Shown: positions 1 to 7,888, counted from the first letter of the stretch. The stretch: 21,181 nt of DNA from B33-G16 sp046498285 (GCA_046498285.1 JAWOBA010000116.1:1-21181), one strand, 5' to 3'. Program-made: numbers and translations. Notes: generated by a model from the sequence alone, not told the origin.

Positions 1-220
1 AGACGATTTCGTCATAGCTGTCGGAGGTATCTGTGAAGTCGACTTGCAGCGGTTCGTCGCCGCTGGTGGGTGCGGTTGTAAAGCTGGCGGTGGGGCCGCT
101 ATCGCTGGCTGTGATAGTGAAATTTTTTTCAACAAAATCATCTGCGGTTGATGGGTTTTGCGCTCGGACTCTTATTGTATAAGCGTTGTCACTGTCAAGA
201 TTAACTGCTGTTTTCAACAT
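1..220 (-). CDS. PKD-domain surface protein, partial at window edge and probably 5'-truncated
   Basis: Read on the minus strand from the ATG at 220, the frame stays open to the window edge (73 codons). It first gives a beta-rich segment (AYTIRVRAQN, then NFTITA), and then the start of a PKD domain (GPTASFTTAPTSGDEPLQV followed by DFTDTSDSYDEI). PKD domains occur in secreted or surface-anchored multidomain proteins, where they act as spacers or binding modules. No signal peptide precedes this segment. In the same frame there are only ten more codons (LFLLFFTNGS) before a TGA at 251-253. The protein therefore appears to begin in the middle of a repeat domain, as expected of a gene that lost its 5' end or suffered a frameshift. 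The ATG at 220 may not be a real start. The rest of the gene lies outside the window, so I cannot tell a remnant from a shortened live gene. Confidence 0.55.
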   Translation of the reverse strand, partial: MLKTAVNLDSDNAYTIRVRAQNPSTADDFVEKNFTITASDSGPTASFTTAPTSGDEPLQVDFTDTSDSYDEIV

Positions 221-679
221 TGACCCATTAGTGAAGAAAAGTAAAAATAATCACTGATATCAATAAATAATAATACAAACGCAACATGCAGACAAAACGA
301 CTCCGTTGGAAGTCCAGCTTCTGGGTTACGCTTCATCCTTGCCATGTTAAATTCTCGCTTTGCGAGACAGCGGAGCCGTTTTCACAGGGCGAATCATTGC
401 AGTGTACCGGTAAGTACGCCTCATTCCTCAAGATTCGCAAACCTTGCATTTGGACCCTTTTACTTTGCGGCCCCGATCTTGAATTTTTACAAGGTCATCA
501 TAATTGGTGATAGAAGGGTTGGAAACTTTGAAAAGCAAAAATTTATGATTATATTATTTAATATATGATTATTTTTTTACTATTAAAAAAAATTTTATTA
601 TGTACGGTCATCTCTTTCAAAAATATATGCTCTTTAAAGCAGGATGTATTTTTCAGGCTTTGTGGAGTACGGGAGAAAC
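221..679. other. Non-coding stretch with a GC-richer block; no gene seen
   Basis: About 286-520 is richer in G and C than the very AT-rich 521-640. It contains a short hairpin at 354-366 (CTCGC, TTT loop, GCGAG). Two overlapping open frames of 74 codons here have no recognisable domain and unnatural composition, and are not called. The sharp composition change, next to a truncated PKD gene, suggests inserted or remnant DNA, but I see no second copy in the window and no clear terminal repeats. Confidence 0.4.
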
Positions 680-1840
680 ATGATATTTGAACCACACCTA
701 ACTTTTGAGCAAGGTCCTATAAGGCCGCCAAATGAAGCACGAAGTCTTCTCTTAAGGGTAACGCGTAATTGCCCCTGGAACCAGTGTCTATTTTGTCCTG
801 TCTATAAGGGTCAAAAATTTTCTTTGAGGACAGTTGACGAAATCAAAAAGGATATTCAGACGGCCAGAAATATTGCTGATGATATCAAAGCCCTTTCATG
901 GAAGGCAGGGGAAAAGGGACTGATAACAAACTCTGTAATAAACGCCATTCTTAATAATAATCATAGTTATAGCTACCAGAGTATTGCTATGTGGCTTTAT
1001 TATGGTACTGGAGAATGTTTTCTGCAAGATGCAGATAATTTTATTATGAAGACCAGGGATTTTGTTGAAATCTTACGGTTTCTGAGGGAAAAATTTCCTG
1101 AGTTGACAAGAGTTACCACCTACTCACGATCACGAACCGTCAGTCGAAAATCGCTGTCAGAAATAAAAGAAATAAAAGAAGCAGGACTTGATAGGGTACA
1201 TATTGGTTTGGAGAGCGGCTGTGATCAAGTTTTAAAATTTATCAAGAAGGGTGTTACCGCAGACCGGCATATAGATGCTGGCAAAAAGGTAATAGAGGCC
1301 GGTATGTCACTATCTGAATATATTATGCCGGGGCTTGGAGGTAAAACACTGTGGAAAGAGCATGCTATAGAGACAGCAAGGGTTCTCAATCAAATAAACC
1401 CTCATTATATACGACTAAGGAGCCTGAGGATCCCAATGCATACCCCCCTTTACCAAAAGCTTATGAGTCAAGAATTTGTCATGCTTACTGATGATCAGGT
1501 GGTCGAAGAAATAAAGCTCTTTATCGAATCATTAGACAATGCTATAACCAGTACTATTAAAAGTGATCACATCATGAACCTTTTAGAAGAGATAGATGGA
1601 AAATTGCCAGACGAAAAAATGGATATGCTTCAGGTTATCAAAAAATATCAAGATTTACCGGAATCTGAGCGGTTAATTTATAGGATTGGCAGACGAGGCG
1701 GAGTATATTCGTCAATAGATGACCTTTACCATGACCAATCCACATATGATAAAATCAATAAATTAGTTTCGGATTTGTCTGCTAAAGGCGAAAATGAGAT
1801 TGAAAAATTTATCAATGAAATGGCAAATAGATATATATAA
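680..1840 (+). CDS. Radical SAM superfamily protein
   Basis: Predicted radical S-adenosylmethionine enzyme of 386 residues, cytoplasmic and oxygen-sensitive. Near the N-terminus the 4Fe-4S motif reads C31-P-W-N-Q-C36-L-F-C39, a CX4CX2C spacing known in the CPWNxCxFC subgroup of radical SAM proteins rather than the common CX3CX2C. The barrel continues with HIGLESG at about 175-181, a typical SAM-binding strand, and a helical C-terminal third with no recognised accessory domain. No B12-binding domain is visible. The frame also opens at an ATG at 644, but I chose 680 because GGGAG lies five bases upstream and MIFEPHLTFEQ resembles the usual start of this family. The neighbouring tetrapyrrole genes begin 56 bases downstream on the same strand, so cotranscription is possible but not shown. 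Substrate and reaction cannot be inferred; related proteins are mostly uncharacterised. Confidence 0.85.
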   Translation: MIFEPHLTFEQGPIRPPNEARSLLLRVTRNCPWNQCLFCPVYKGQKFSLRTVDEIKKDIQTARNIADDIKALSWKAGEKGLITNSVINAILNNNHSYSYQSIAMWLYYGTGECFLQDADNFIMKTRDFVEILRFLREKFPELTRVTTYSRSRTVSRKSLSEIKEIKEAGLDRVHIGLESGCDQVLKFIKKGVTADRHIDAGKKVIEAGMSLSEYIMPGLGGKTLWKEHAIETARVLNQINPHYIRLRSLRIPMHTPLYQKLMSQEFVMLTDDQVVEEIKLFIESLDNAITSTIKSDHIMNLLEEIDGKLPDEKMDMLQVIKKYQDLPESERLIYRIGRRGGVYSSIDDLYHDQSTYDKINKLVSDLSAKGENEIEKFINEMANRYI

Positions 1841-1896
1841 AAAACACTTAAGGCCTTTGCCACATTTATAGAATCAATTATATCACCATTATATAT

Positions 1897-2574
1897 ATGC
1901 CTTATTATCCCATATTTCTCGACCTCAATAATCAAAACATACTCGTTGTTGGCGGGGGTGAAGTAGCTGAGCGCAAAATAAAAACCCTTCTCATGTATGG
2001 GTGTACCATATACATATCCTCCCCTCATCTTACACCTTATTTACAGCACCTGGTTGCCACAAACAAGATACACCGTATATCGCACGAATCTTTAGACACC
2101 GTGATGAATGATACATTTATGGTTATCGCAGCTACGGATAATGCTGAGGCAAACACCAACATTGCATCCCAGGCAAAAAAACATAATCTTCTGGTCAATG
2201 CCGTGGATCAGCCAAAAGACTGTAATTTTATTATGCCATCAATCGTGAAAAGAGGGAATCTTCAAATAGCCATATCCACCGCAGGTAAAAGTCCAGCATT
2301 GGCAAAAAAAATCAGAAAAAACCTCGAGCATTCGTTTCCACCAGAATATGATTCACTCACAGAGCTATTAGGCACAATCAGGACAAAGCTCCTTTTCCAG
2401 AATCAACCTTCTTTAAAAAATAAAATTATCTTTCAGCAACTTGCTGACTCAAACCTTCTCGAAATGATTACCCATAAAAATTGGGATGGTATAAGAGCAA
2501 CATTACAATCGATCCTTGGAAAAGATTTCCCTATAGAGAAAACCCTTACAAAAGTCTTTAAAAAGATACAATAA
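1897..2574 (+). CDS. Precorrin-2 dehydrogenase / sirohydrochlorin ferrochelatase (Met8/CysG-N type)
   Basis: NAD-dependent dehydrogenase that oxidises precorrin-2 to sirohydrochlorin; Met8-type members can also insert iron to give siroheme, the cofactor of sulfite and nitrite reductases. The 225-residue protein starts with a Rossmann fold: ILVVGGGEVAERK places the glycine loop at 19-21. The dimerisation/catalytic segment follows: NAVDQPKDCNFIMPSIVKR with Asp104 at the position of the proposed catalytic aspartate of CysG, then STAGKSPALAKKIRKNLE. Length fits a stand-alone protein without the uroporphyrinogen methyltransferase half of CysG, so a separate SUMT (cobA-like) gene is expected elsewhere. 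It heads a tight operon with the CcsA/HemX-like gene (one base after the stop) and hemA, an arrangement seen in several anaerobes and Gram-positive bacteria. A homologous role for SirC/YlnF is equivalent. Confidence in the family is high; whether it chelates iron is untested. Confidence 0.92.
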   Translation: MPYYPIFLDLNNQNILVVGGGEVAERKIKTLLMYGCTIYISSPHLTPYLQHLVATNKIHRISHESLDTVMNDTFMVIAATDNAEANTNIASQAKKHNLLVNAVDQPKDCNFIMPSIVKRGNLQIAISTAGKSPALAKKIRKNLEHSFPPEYDSLTELLGTIRTKLLFQNQPSLKNKIIFQQLADSNLLEMITHKNWDGIRATLQSILGKDFPIEKTLTKVFKKIQ

Positions 2575-2575
2575 A

Positions 2576-3415
2576 ATGAACATTCTTTTCTTTCAGTTGA
2601 CTCTTATCATATACCTCATAGCTTCAGCCGGTTTTTTATTCTTTATCATAAAGAAAAATAAAAAAGTCGGGTACTGGTCACACAGGATTATGCTCCTTGG
2701 GTTTGCACTCAATTCAATCTACCTCACCCTTAGCTATTATAAGCTCGGTGCAGTACCTGCATTAACCTTTAAGACATCCCTTGCTTTTCTCGCCTGGACG
2801 ATAATCGCCGCATATATTCTTTTTCAGGTAAAATTCAAGCTAATGGTGCTGGGTTCATTTGTGGTTCCCTTCTCCACATTTTTGATGATTATCTCCTCCA
2901 CAATCCCCATATCAAAAATCACAGTGTCACCTGCCTTTAAAGGCCTTTGGCTCCCCCTCCATGTAGGTACCTCTCTGTTGGGAGATGGGATCTTTGCCAT
3001 TGCCTTTATCGCCGCACTTATGTATCTGATCCAAGAACGTCAGATAAAATCAAAAAAGTTTGGGCCCTTCTATTCCAGGCTTCCTTCCCTCAATAGCCTC
3101 GATTCATTAAATTATCATGCAATAAACTATGGGTTCATCCTTCTTACAATAGGCATGATTACTGGTTCCATAGTGGCTCAAGGTTCCCATGGCTCTTATT
3201 GGCGCTGGGATCCAAAAGAGGTATGGTCTCTGATAACATGGCTCTGCTATGCAGCTCTGCTACATCAGAGAATGGCTATAGGATGGCGCGGTAGACGTTC
3301 AGCCCTCATGTCCATAGGGTGTTTTTTCATCCTGATCTTCACCTTCGTTGGAGTCAACTTCTTAATGGAAGGATATCATAGTTTTGAGAGTTTAGAGAGA
3401 AGTCAACTGCCATGA
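2576..3415 (+). CDS. ccsA: CcsA/HemX-like cytochrome c biogenesis membrane protein
   Basis: Polytopic inner-membrane protein of 279 residues from the CcsA/CcmC/HemX (heme-handling) superfamily. About eight hydrophobic segments are visible. The tryptophan-rich WWD signature is present (SYWRWDPKEVW, W209 to W217), preceded by the conserved histidine H129 in LHVGTSLLGDG and another at H171. In the family these hold or present heme on the outer face of the membrane. Its ATG follows the previous stop by one base, and its own stop overlaps the hemA start (ATGA at 3412-3415), so translation of the three genes is coupled. Adjacent to hemA this gene is often called hemX, whose Bacillus relative lowers HemA levels; a ResC/CcsA role in cytochrome c assembly is the alternative. 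No ResB/CcsB partner is in the window, which slightly favours the HemX reading. The choice between the two roles is inference. Confidence 0.85.
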   Translation: MNILFFQLTLIIYLIASAGFLFFIIKKNKKVGYWSHRIMLLGFALNSIYLTLSYYKLGAVPALTFKTSLAFLAWTIIAAYILFQVKFKLMVLGSFVVPFSTFLMIISSTIPISKITVSPAFKGLWLPLHVGTSLLGDGIFAIAFIAALMYLIQERQIKSKKFGPFYSRLPSLNSLDSLNYHAINYGFILLTIGMITGSIVAQGSHGSYWRWDPKEVWSLITWLCYAALLHQRMAIGWRGRRSALMSIGCFFILIFTFVGVNFLMEGYHSFESLERSQLP

Positions 3416-4701
3416 TAAAAATAGTTAATATCGGCATGAATCATGAAACTGCACCAGTTGAGTTGAGAGAATTAATGGCTGTGGGAGAGCATGCTATAGA
3501 TGAAGTGATACAGACCATTAGAACTATAAAGGATATCAAAGAATCTCTTTTTCTCTCCACCTGCAACCGGATTGAGATCCTTTTCACAACTGATAATGAA
3601 ATAGGGACCACGGAAGCTGTCATAGATTTCCTGTGCCGCTATAGTCAAATCCCACGAGAAAAACTTCTCCCATCACTCTATATATACAATGATCAGGAGG
3701 CAATTCGCCATATATTCAGGGTAGGAGCAAGCCTGGACTCCCTAATCGTTGGTGAACCTCAGATACTCGGGCAGGTGAAAGAGGCCTTCAGAATAGCGGT
3801 CAACCAAAAATCATCCTCCGTAATAGTAAATAAGATGATGCACAGGACCTTCTCGCTGGCTAAAAAGATTCGCACTGAGACAGAAATATCAGGATCTGCA
3901 GTATCCATAAGTTTTGCAGCCGTGGAATTAGGGAAAAAGATATTTGGAGATCTTGAAGGGAAAAAGGTTCTTCTTATAGGGGCTGGAGAAATGGCAGAGC
4001 TTGCTGCTACCTACCTCATGCATAACAGAGTGGACAAAATAAAGGTAGCAAATAGGACTTTTCATCGAGCTGTAGAGCTTACAAATCAATTTCACGGCGA
4101 GACAATCTCCTTTGAAGAGATAGGTGATCAACTCCTCCACATAGATATTGTTATCACCTCTACTGCATCGCCAGAACCTATAATCATTACAGACCAAGTC
4201 AAAAAAGCGATGAAGTACAGAAAAAATAGACCACTCTTTTTCATAGATATTGCTGTTCCCAGAAATGTTGATCCTCACATAAATGAAATAGAAAACGCCT
4301 TTGTATATACTATCGACGATCTCAAAGGAATTATAGAGGTTAACTTGTCTAAAAGAAAAAATGAAGCAATGAAAGCAGAGCGAATGGTTGATGAAGAGGT
4401 CATTAAGTTTAGTGAATGGCTTAAGACTCTGGATGTGGTTCCCACTATTGTAGCTCTCAAGGAAAAGTGCCGAAGGATACGCCAGAAAGAGCTGAGAAAA
4501 ACCCTTGCCAGCCTTGGAAGTCTTACACCTGAGCAGAGAAAAAGTGTGGAAAATTTAGCTCTATCGATTACCAAAAAGGTTTTAAATGATCCTATAATCT
4601 TTTTAAAAAGTAAAGAAAATAGAAATTCACGAAATCTTTATGTAGACATCACCCAAAGATTATTTAACCTGGATTCTGACAATAATACAAAGAATAAATG
4701 A
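3412..4701 (+). CDS. hemA: Glutamyl-tRNA reductase HemA
   Basis: First committed enzyme of C5-pathway tetrapyrrole synthesis: NADPH-dependent reduction of glutamyl-tRNA(Glu) to glutamate-1-semialdehyde. The 429-residue length is normal. The catalytic domain shows HETAPVELRE near the N-terminus and the nucleophilic Cys51 in STCNRIE, followed by the GEPQILGQVKEAF signature at about 113-125. The NADPH domain has VLLIGAGEMAE at about 185-195. The C-terminal helical dimerisation domain follows, with the VVPTIVALKEKCRRIRQKE spine helix near 345-365. The start overlaps the stop of the upstream membrane gene by four bases. Downstream genes of the pathway (hemC, hemD, hemB, hemL) are not present here; a 108-base gap leads to the MoaE-like gene. 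The protein feeds both heme and, through the adjacent precorrin-2 dehydrogenase, siroheme. Identification is secure. Confidence 0.97.
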   Translation: MIKIVNIGMNHETAPVELRELMAVGEHAIDEVIQTIRTIKDIKESLFLSTCNRIEILFTTDNEIGTTEAVIDFLCRYSQIPREKLLPSLYIYNDQEAIRHIFRVGASLDSLIVGEPQILGQVKEAFRIAVNQKSSSVIVNKMMHRTFSLAKKIRTETEISGSAVSISFAAVELGKKIFGDLEGKKVLLIGAGEMAELAATYLMHNRVDKIKVANRTFHRAVELTNQFHGETISFEEIGDQLLHIDIVITSTASPEPIIITDQVKKAMKYRKNRPLFFIDIAVPRNVDPHINEIENAFVYTIDDLKGIIEVNLSKRKNEAMKAERMVDEEVIKFSEWLKTLDVVPTIVALKEKCRRIRQKELRKTLASLGSLTPEQRKSVENLALSITKKVLNDPIIFLKSKENRNSRNLYVDITQRLFNLDSDNNTKNK

Positions 4702-4809
4702 GGTAAACCCCGTTAAACTACGTTGGCTGAGCTGAAAAAATATGCCAGATTTGTCATTTTTTGACTCTGAAATAAACGGGAAGCCTCCCATTTTAACAGG
4801 GAAAATACT

Positions 4810-5169
4810 ATGGATCTCAATGAAATGACAAAACAAATTAAAGCACATCCTGATTTTAAGAAAGCAGGCATGATTGCTACACATCTCGGGATTGTGCGGT
4901 CTTTTTCAAGGAATGGATGCCCTGTGCTAGGACTCGATGTTGAATTCAAAAACGAAAAGGTTGCAGACATTAAACAAGATATCAAGTCACGTCCCGGTAT
5001 AGTAGACATCCTTATTGAAACAAATCAGGGCTCTCTTATGGTTGGTGATGAGATTGTAACAATAATGGTAGCGGGCGATACCAGAGATCATGTATTTCCA
5101 GCCCTTATTGATGCAATCAATCGAATTAAGGCAGAGGCAGCAACCGAAAAAGAGAAGACCGCGGAGTAA
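4810..5169 (+). CDS. MoaE-like molybdopterin synthase large-subunit homologue, divergent
   Basis: Small cytoplasmic protein of 119 residues whose pattern matches the MoaE fold: AGMIATHLGIVRSFSRNG (compare the GAxxxFxGxVR opening of MoaE), the LDVEF strand, VDILIETNQGSLMVGDEIVTIMVAG (the HRxGxLxxGExxxxxxV block), then a final helix ending AINRIK. MoaE carries the sulfur transfer that turns cPMP into molybdopterin. Here the usual C-terminal active-site segment with its lysines (PIWKKE-like) is absent: after AINRIK the chain goes into a charged tail AEAATEKEKTAE. The His-Arg pair before the GxLxxGE block is also missing. It could therefore be a non-catalytic or altered-function member. Similar shortened MoaE-like proteins are, as far as I recall, common in deltaproteobacteria. 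An AGGGA ribosome site precedes the ATG. No MoaD or other cofactor gene is nearby. Confidence 0.65.
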   Translation: MDLNEMTKQIKAHPDFKKAGMIATHLGIVRSFSRNGCPVLGLDVEFKNEKVADIKQDIKSRPGIVDILIETNQGSLMVGDEIVTIMVAGDTRDHVFPALIDAINRIKAEAATEKEKTAE

Positions 5170-5305
5170 TGATTCCTCTACGTATCGCTTTGCCGAATGC
5201 AAGGGTGGAAAAGCCTGTCCTGCATTATATGATTAAGAGACCTTCCCTGTTGAATCTCCCGCGGTAGTTTTGCAAAGCCTTACTGTATGAATCTGAATAG
5301 ATAAC

Positions 5306-5649
5306 AGGATGAGACCTTTGAAAAACCCGGCGATTTTCACCATCCTCAAAAAGACGATGGACTTTTTTGAAGTGACTGGTGGCTTCCGGCTCGTAGAGCC
5401 TCCCGCTCGGAGAGAAGGGTGCTGTCTTTTCGTAACGTATCAGTGGGGGAACCCGCAGGCCCCGATTTATCGGGGCAATGCGGAGGGGGCAAAATTTATC
5501 CGCCTCTGGCGGGCTCCCCCATGGATACGTTGCTGAAAAGACCAGCCCGGGAGCCTCGGCCTCCGGCCCGGAGGGCCTACGCCCCGGAGGGAACTGAAAA
5601 AAAACCCATCGTCTTTAGATCAATAGGGGTTATGCAAAGGTCTCAGGAT
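5306..5649 (+). repeat. 5-bp direct repeats (AGGAT) bracketing palindromic element copy 1
   Basis: AGGAT at 5306-5310 immediately precedes the element and AGGAT at 5645-5649 immediately follows it. The element itself is 5311-5644. This fits a target-site duplication made on insertion. Copy 2 (16444-16602) has a different 5-mer, AGTAT, on both sides, so the duplication follows the target rather than the element. Confidence 0.75.
5311..5644 (+). mobile_element. MITE-like palindromic element, long form (copy 1)
   Basis: 334-bp element with perfect inverted ends GAGACCTTTG / CAAAGGTCTC. The inverted similarity continues inward (AACCC, AAGACGATGG and T-runs in both arms). It encodes no plausible protein. 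Its interior is a nested palindrome. Segment 5383-5414 pairs with 5560-5591 at about 22 of 31 positions. Segment 5424-5456 pairs with 5509-5542, sharing GTCTTTTC, ACGTATC and GGGGGA. A central perfect 8-bp hairpin lies at 5459-5476 (GCCCCGAT / ATCGGGGC). The inner part is much richer in G and C than the surrounding genes. A shorter, reverse-oriented relative lies at 16444-16602. The features fit a non-autonomous transposon mobilised by a transposase encoded elsewhere; no transposase is visible in this window. It sits between the MoaE-like gene and the TauE-type permease. Confidence 0.8.
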
Positions 5650-5714
5650 ATAATGGAATAAATATGATGGCACCCAGAATTATTATTCGTAGATTTTTAT
5701 AATGAAATTTTAAT

Positions 5715-6437
5715 ATGCAAATCTATGTATTGATATCCCTTATTGTTTTCCTTGCAGGTTTTACACAAGGATTCTCAGGCTTCGGTTCTATTCTTTTAGC
5801 TTTACCTTTGCTCGCTATTTTTCTCGATATTAAAACTGTAATCCCTTTGGTTGCCCTCATTGCTTTTTGTATAACGATTATCCTTTTTATACAGCTATGG
5901 GAACATCTGGATTGGAAAAAGATCTATCCACTCTTTTTTGGTGCCCTGCCCGGCATTCCTCTGGGTGTTTTTTTCCTCAAAAAACTGGATAAAGATCATA
6001 TTCAATGGATTCTCGGTCTTATATTAATTGCCTATTCCCTGTACAGCCTACTTTCTCGATTTCCTGATAAACACATGAGGAAAGGCTGGGGATACCTGTT
6101 CGGCTTTTTTTCAGGCTGCCTTGGGGGAGCACTCAGTGCAGCTGGTCCACCAGTAATTGTCTATACGTCTCTTCAGACCTGGAGCAAGGATACAATCAAG
6201 GTAACGCTTCAGGGATTTTTTCTGGTCTCCGGCGCTATAGTTATTTTCTTTCAGGCCATGAGTGGCCTGACAACCATCTTAGTGTTACGCTATTTTTTTA
6301 TTTCTCTACCTCTGATAGTTCTCGGAACATACACAGGTTCTTTTTTTTACGGGAAGGTACGCGAGGAACATTACAAAAAGGTGATGCTGATACTCCTGGC
6401 ATTGTTAGGTAGCTTTATGATATACCGTGCAGCATAA
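5715..6437 (+). CDS. TauE/SafE family membrane permease
   Basis: Inner-membrane protein of 240 residues with about seven to eight hydrophobic segments in the two-repeat TauE/SafE (formerly DUF81) layout. The first repeat shows AGFTQGFSGFGSILLALPLLA at about 14-34. The second shows FGFFSGCLGGALSAAGPPVIVYT (about 129-151), with its small-residue and proline turn. The family exports or imports sulfite, sulfoacetate, organosulfonates or other small organic anions; substrate cannot be read from sequence. No strong ribosome binding site precedes the ATG. The 545 bases upstream contain the inserted palindromic element, whose right end abuts a TATAAT sequence at 5649-5654, 60 bases before the start codon. 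The next gene, LarA, lies 161 bases downstream on the same strand, so a shared organic-acid role is possible but only inferred. Confidence 0.88.
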   Translation: MQIYVLISLIVFLAGFTQGFSGFGSILLALPLLAIFLDIKTVIPLVALIAFCITIILFIQLWEHLDWKKIYPLFFGALPGIPLGVFFLKKLDKDHIQWILGLILIAYSLYSLLSRFPDKHMRKGWGYLFGFFSGCLGGALSAAGPPVIVYTSLQTWSKDTIKVTLQGFFLVSGAIVIFFQAMSGLTTILVLRYFFISLPLIVLGTYTGSFFYGKVREEHYKKVMLILLALLGSFMIYRAA

Positions 6438-6598
6438 AGGGTAAAAAATGGAAATCCAGAGTTGAGCATGCTGAACACAGCCGAGATTGTAAAAAAGAAA
6501 AAGAGTATATGGAATTCCTGGGGAGTATGTGGGGTTATCAACTCTGTGAAAGTCAGTAGTATGACAATAACCATGAATGGGAGGTGATAAGCCCACTA

Positions 6599-7888
6599 AT
6601 GTATACCGTGCCATACGGAAAAACCCACATACAATTTGATCTATTACCAGAAATGAAAGGGAAAGTAATTCATTCTCATGGACTCCCAGCCCTTGCTAAT
6701 GCATTGACTGCTATTGATACCGCATTAGCAAACCCTATCAACTCAGCCCCGCTTCGTGAGCTTGCACACAAAGGAGATACTGTATGCATTGTATTCACCG
6801 ACATGACCAGGGCATGCCCTGATTACCTCCTTGTTCCACCAATACTTCGTGAACTTCATGCAGCCGGGATACGCAAACATGACATTACCCTGCTCTGCGG
6901 GACTGGCCTGCATAGACCCAGCACACATGAGGAAAAAAGAGCAAAACTGGGAGCCAAGGTGGTGGAAGAGTACCAGATTATAGATAATGAACCCCAAAAT
7001 CCGGATCACCTTGTGAATTTGGGAAAAACAGAGAACGGAACACCTGTAGTGATAAACAAAATCGCCTATGAATCAGATTTACTTATCGCCACAGGGCTTG
7101 TCGAGCCCCATCAGTATGCAGGATATTCAGGCGGCCGGAAAACAATCGCAATTGGCGCAGCCGGCGAAGAGACAATTGCCTATACGCATGGGCCGAAAAT
7201 GATTGATCATCCTGCAACACGCCTTGGCCTGATAGAGGATAATACTTTCCACCAGGCAATTACAGAAGCAGCAAAAAAGGCCGGCTTGCGCTTTATTCTT
7301 AACGTTGTGCTAGACGAAAAAACAAGGCCGGTTGCGATCTATGGTGGCGAGCCGGAGGCCACATTTGCAAAACTGGTTTCTGTAGCTCAAAAACTATATA
7401 CGGTCCCCGTTCCACATCAATATGACGTAGTCATAGGAGGAGTTGGGTTTCCTAAAGACAGCAATCTCTACCAGGCAAGCCGTGCAGCGAGTTATATATT
7501 TTTTGCACCAACTCCGGTGATAAAGGAGGGAGGTGTGCTCATCACCCCTGCCAGATGTGACGAGGGCGCCGGCATAGGCATTGGTGAGCAGCGCTTCTAT
7601 AAAGAAATGCACTCCGCACCAACTATGTCCGCTCTGTTGGATACTATGCGCAAAAAAGGCTACCAGCCTGGTGCACAAAGGGCCTTTGTCATGGCAAAGG
7701 TTATGGAAGTAAACCCGGTTGTAATCGTTGGAGCAGCATTTCCAGACATCGTAGAAAACACAAAGATGATCCCTGCTCAAACCATGAAGCAGGCATTAGA
7801 ATTTGCCGTTAAACACATCGGAAGATCTGACCTTGATGTATTAATTATACCCCATGCACTTTTGACCTCTCCTTTTATACACTATTGA
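6599..7888 (+). CDS. larA: LarA-family nickel-dependent 2-hydroxy-acid racemase
   Basis: Member of the lactate racemase (DUF2088/LarA) family, which racemises or epimerises 2-hydroxy acids by hydride transfer using the nickel-pincer nucleotide. Key residues align with Lactobacillus plantarum LarA: Arg71 in FTDMTR, His105 in GTGLHRP, His171 and Lys181 in EPHQYAGYSGGRK (the lysine that holds the pincer cofactor), and nickel ligand His197 in AYTHGPKM. All are present with the same H-x9-K and K-x15-H spacing, so an active enzyme is expected. Length, 429 residues, is close to the reference. I chose ATG 6599 over an in-frame GTG at 6584 because the strong ribosome site GGAGGTGAT (6580-6588) overlaps the GTG and sits properly before the ATG. 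LarB, LarC and LarE, which make the cofactor, are not in this window. Family members act on various substrates beyond lactate, so the exact one is open. Confidence 0.88.
   Translation: MYTVPYGKTHIQFDLLPEMKGKVIHSHGLPALANALTAIDTALANPINSAPLRELAHKGDTVCIVFTDMTRACPDYLLVPPILRELHAAGIRKHDITLLCGTGLHRPSTHEEKRAKLGAKVVEEYQIIDNEPQNPDHLVNLGKTENGTPVVINKIAYESDLLIATGLVEPHQYAGYSGGRKTIAIGAAGEETIAYTHGPKMIDHPATRLGLIEDNTFHQAITEAAKKAGLRFILNVVLDEKTRPVAIYGGEPEATFAKLVSVAQKLYTVPVPHQYDVVIGGVGFPKDSNLYQASRAASYIFFAPTPVIKEGGVLITPARCDEGAGIGIGEQRFYKEMHSAPTMSALLDTMRKKGYQPGAQRAFVMAKVMEVNPVVIVGAAFPDIVENTKMIPAQTMKQALEFAVKHIGRSDLDVLIIPHALLTSPFIHY

Noticed and set aside
286..568. Two overlapping 74-codon frames upstream of the radical SAM gene
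   Set aside because: No ribosome site, no domain, unnatural composition, and mutual overlap; they look like chance frames in non-coding DNA.
5309..5661. Two overlapping open frames of 75 and 80 codons inside palindromic element copy 1
   Set aside because: They lie wholly or mostly within the inverted-repeat element, have low-complexity proline/arginine-rich translations, and are not preserved in copy 2, which lacks much of the interior.
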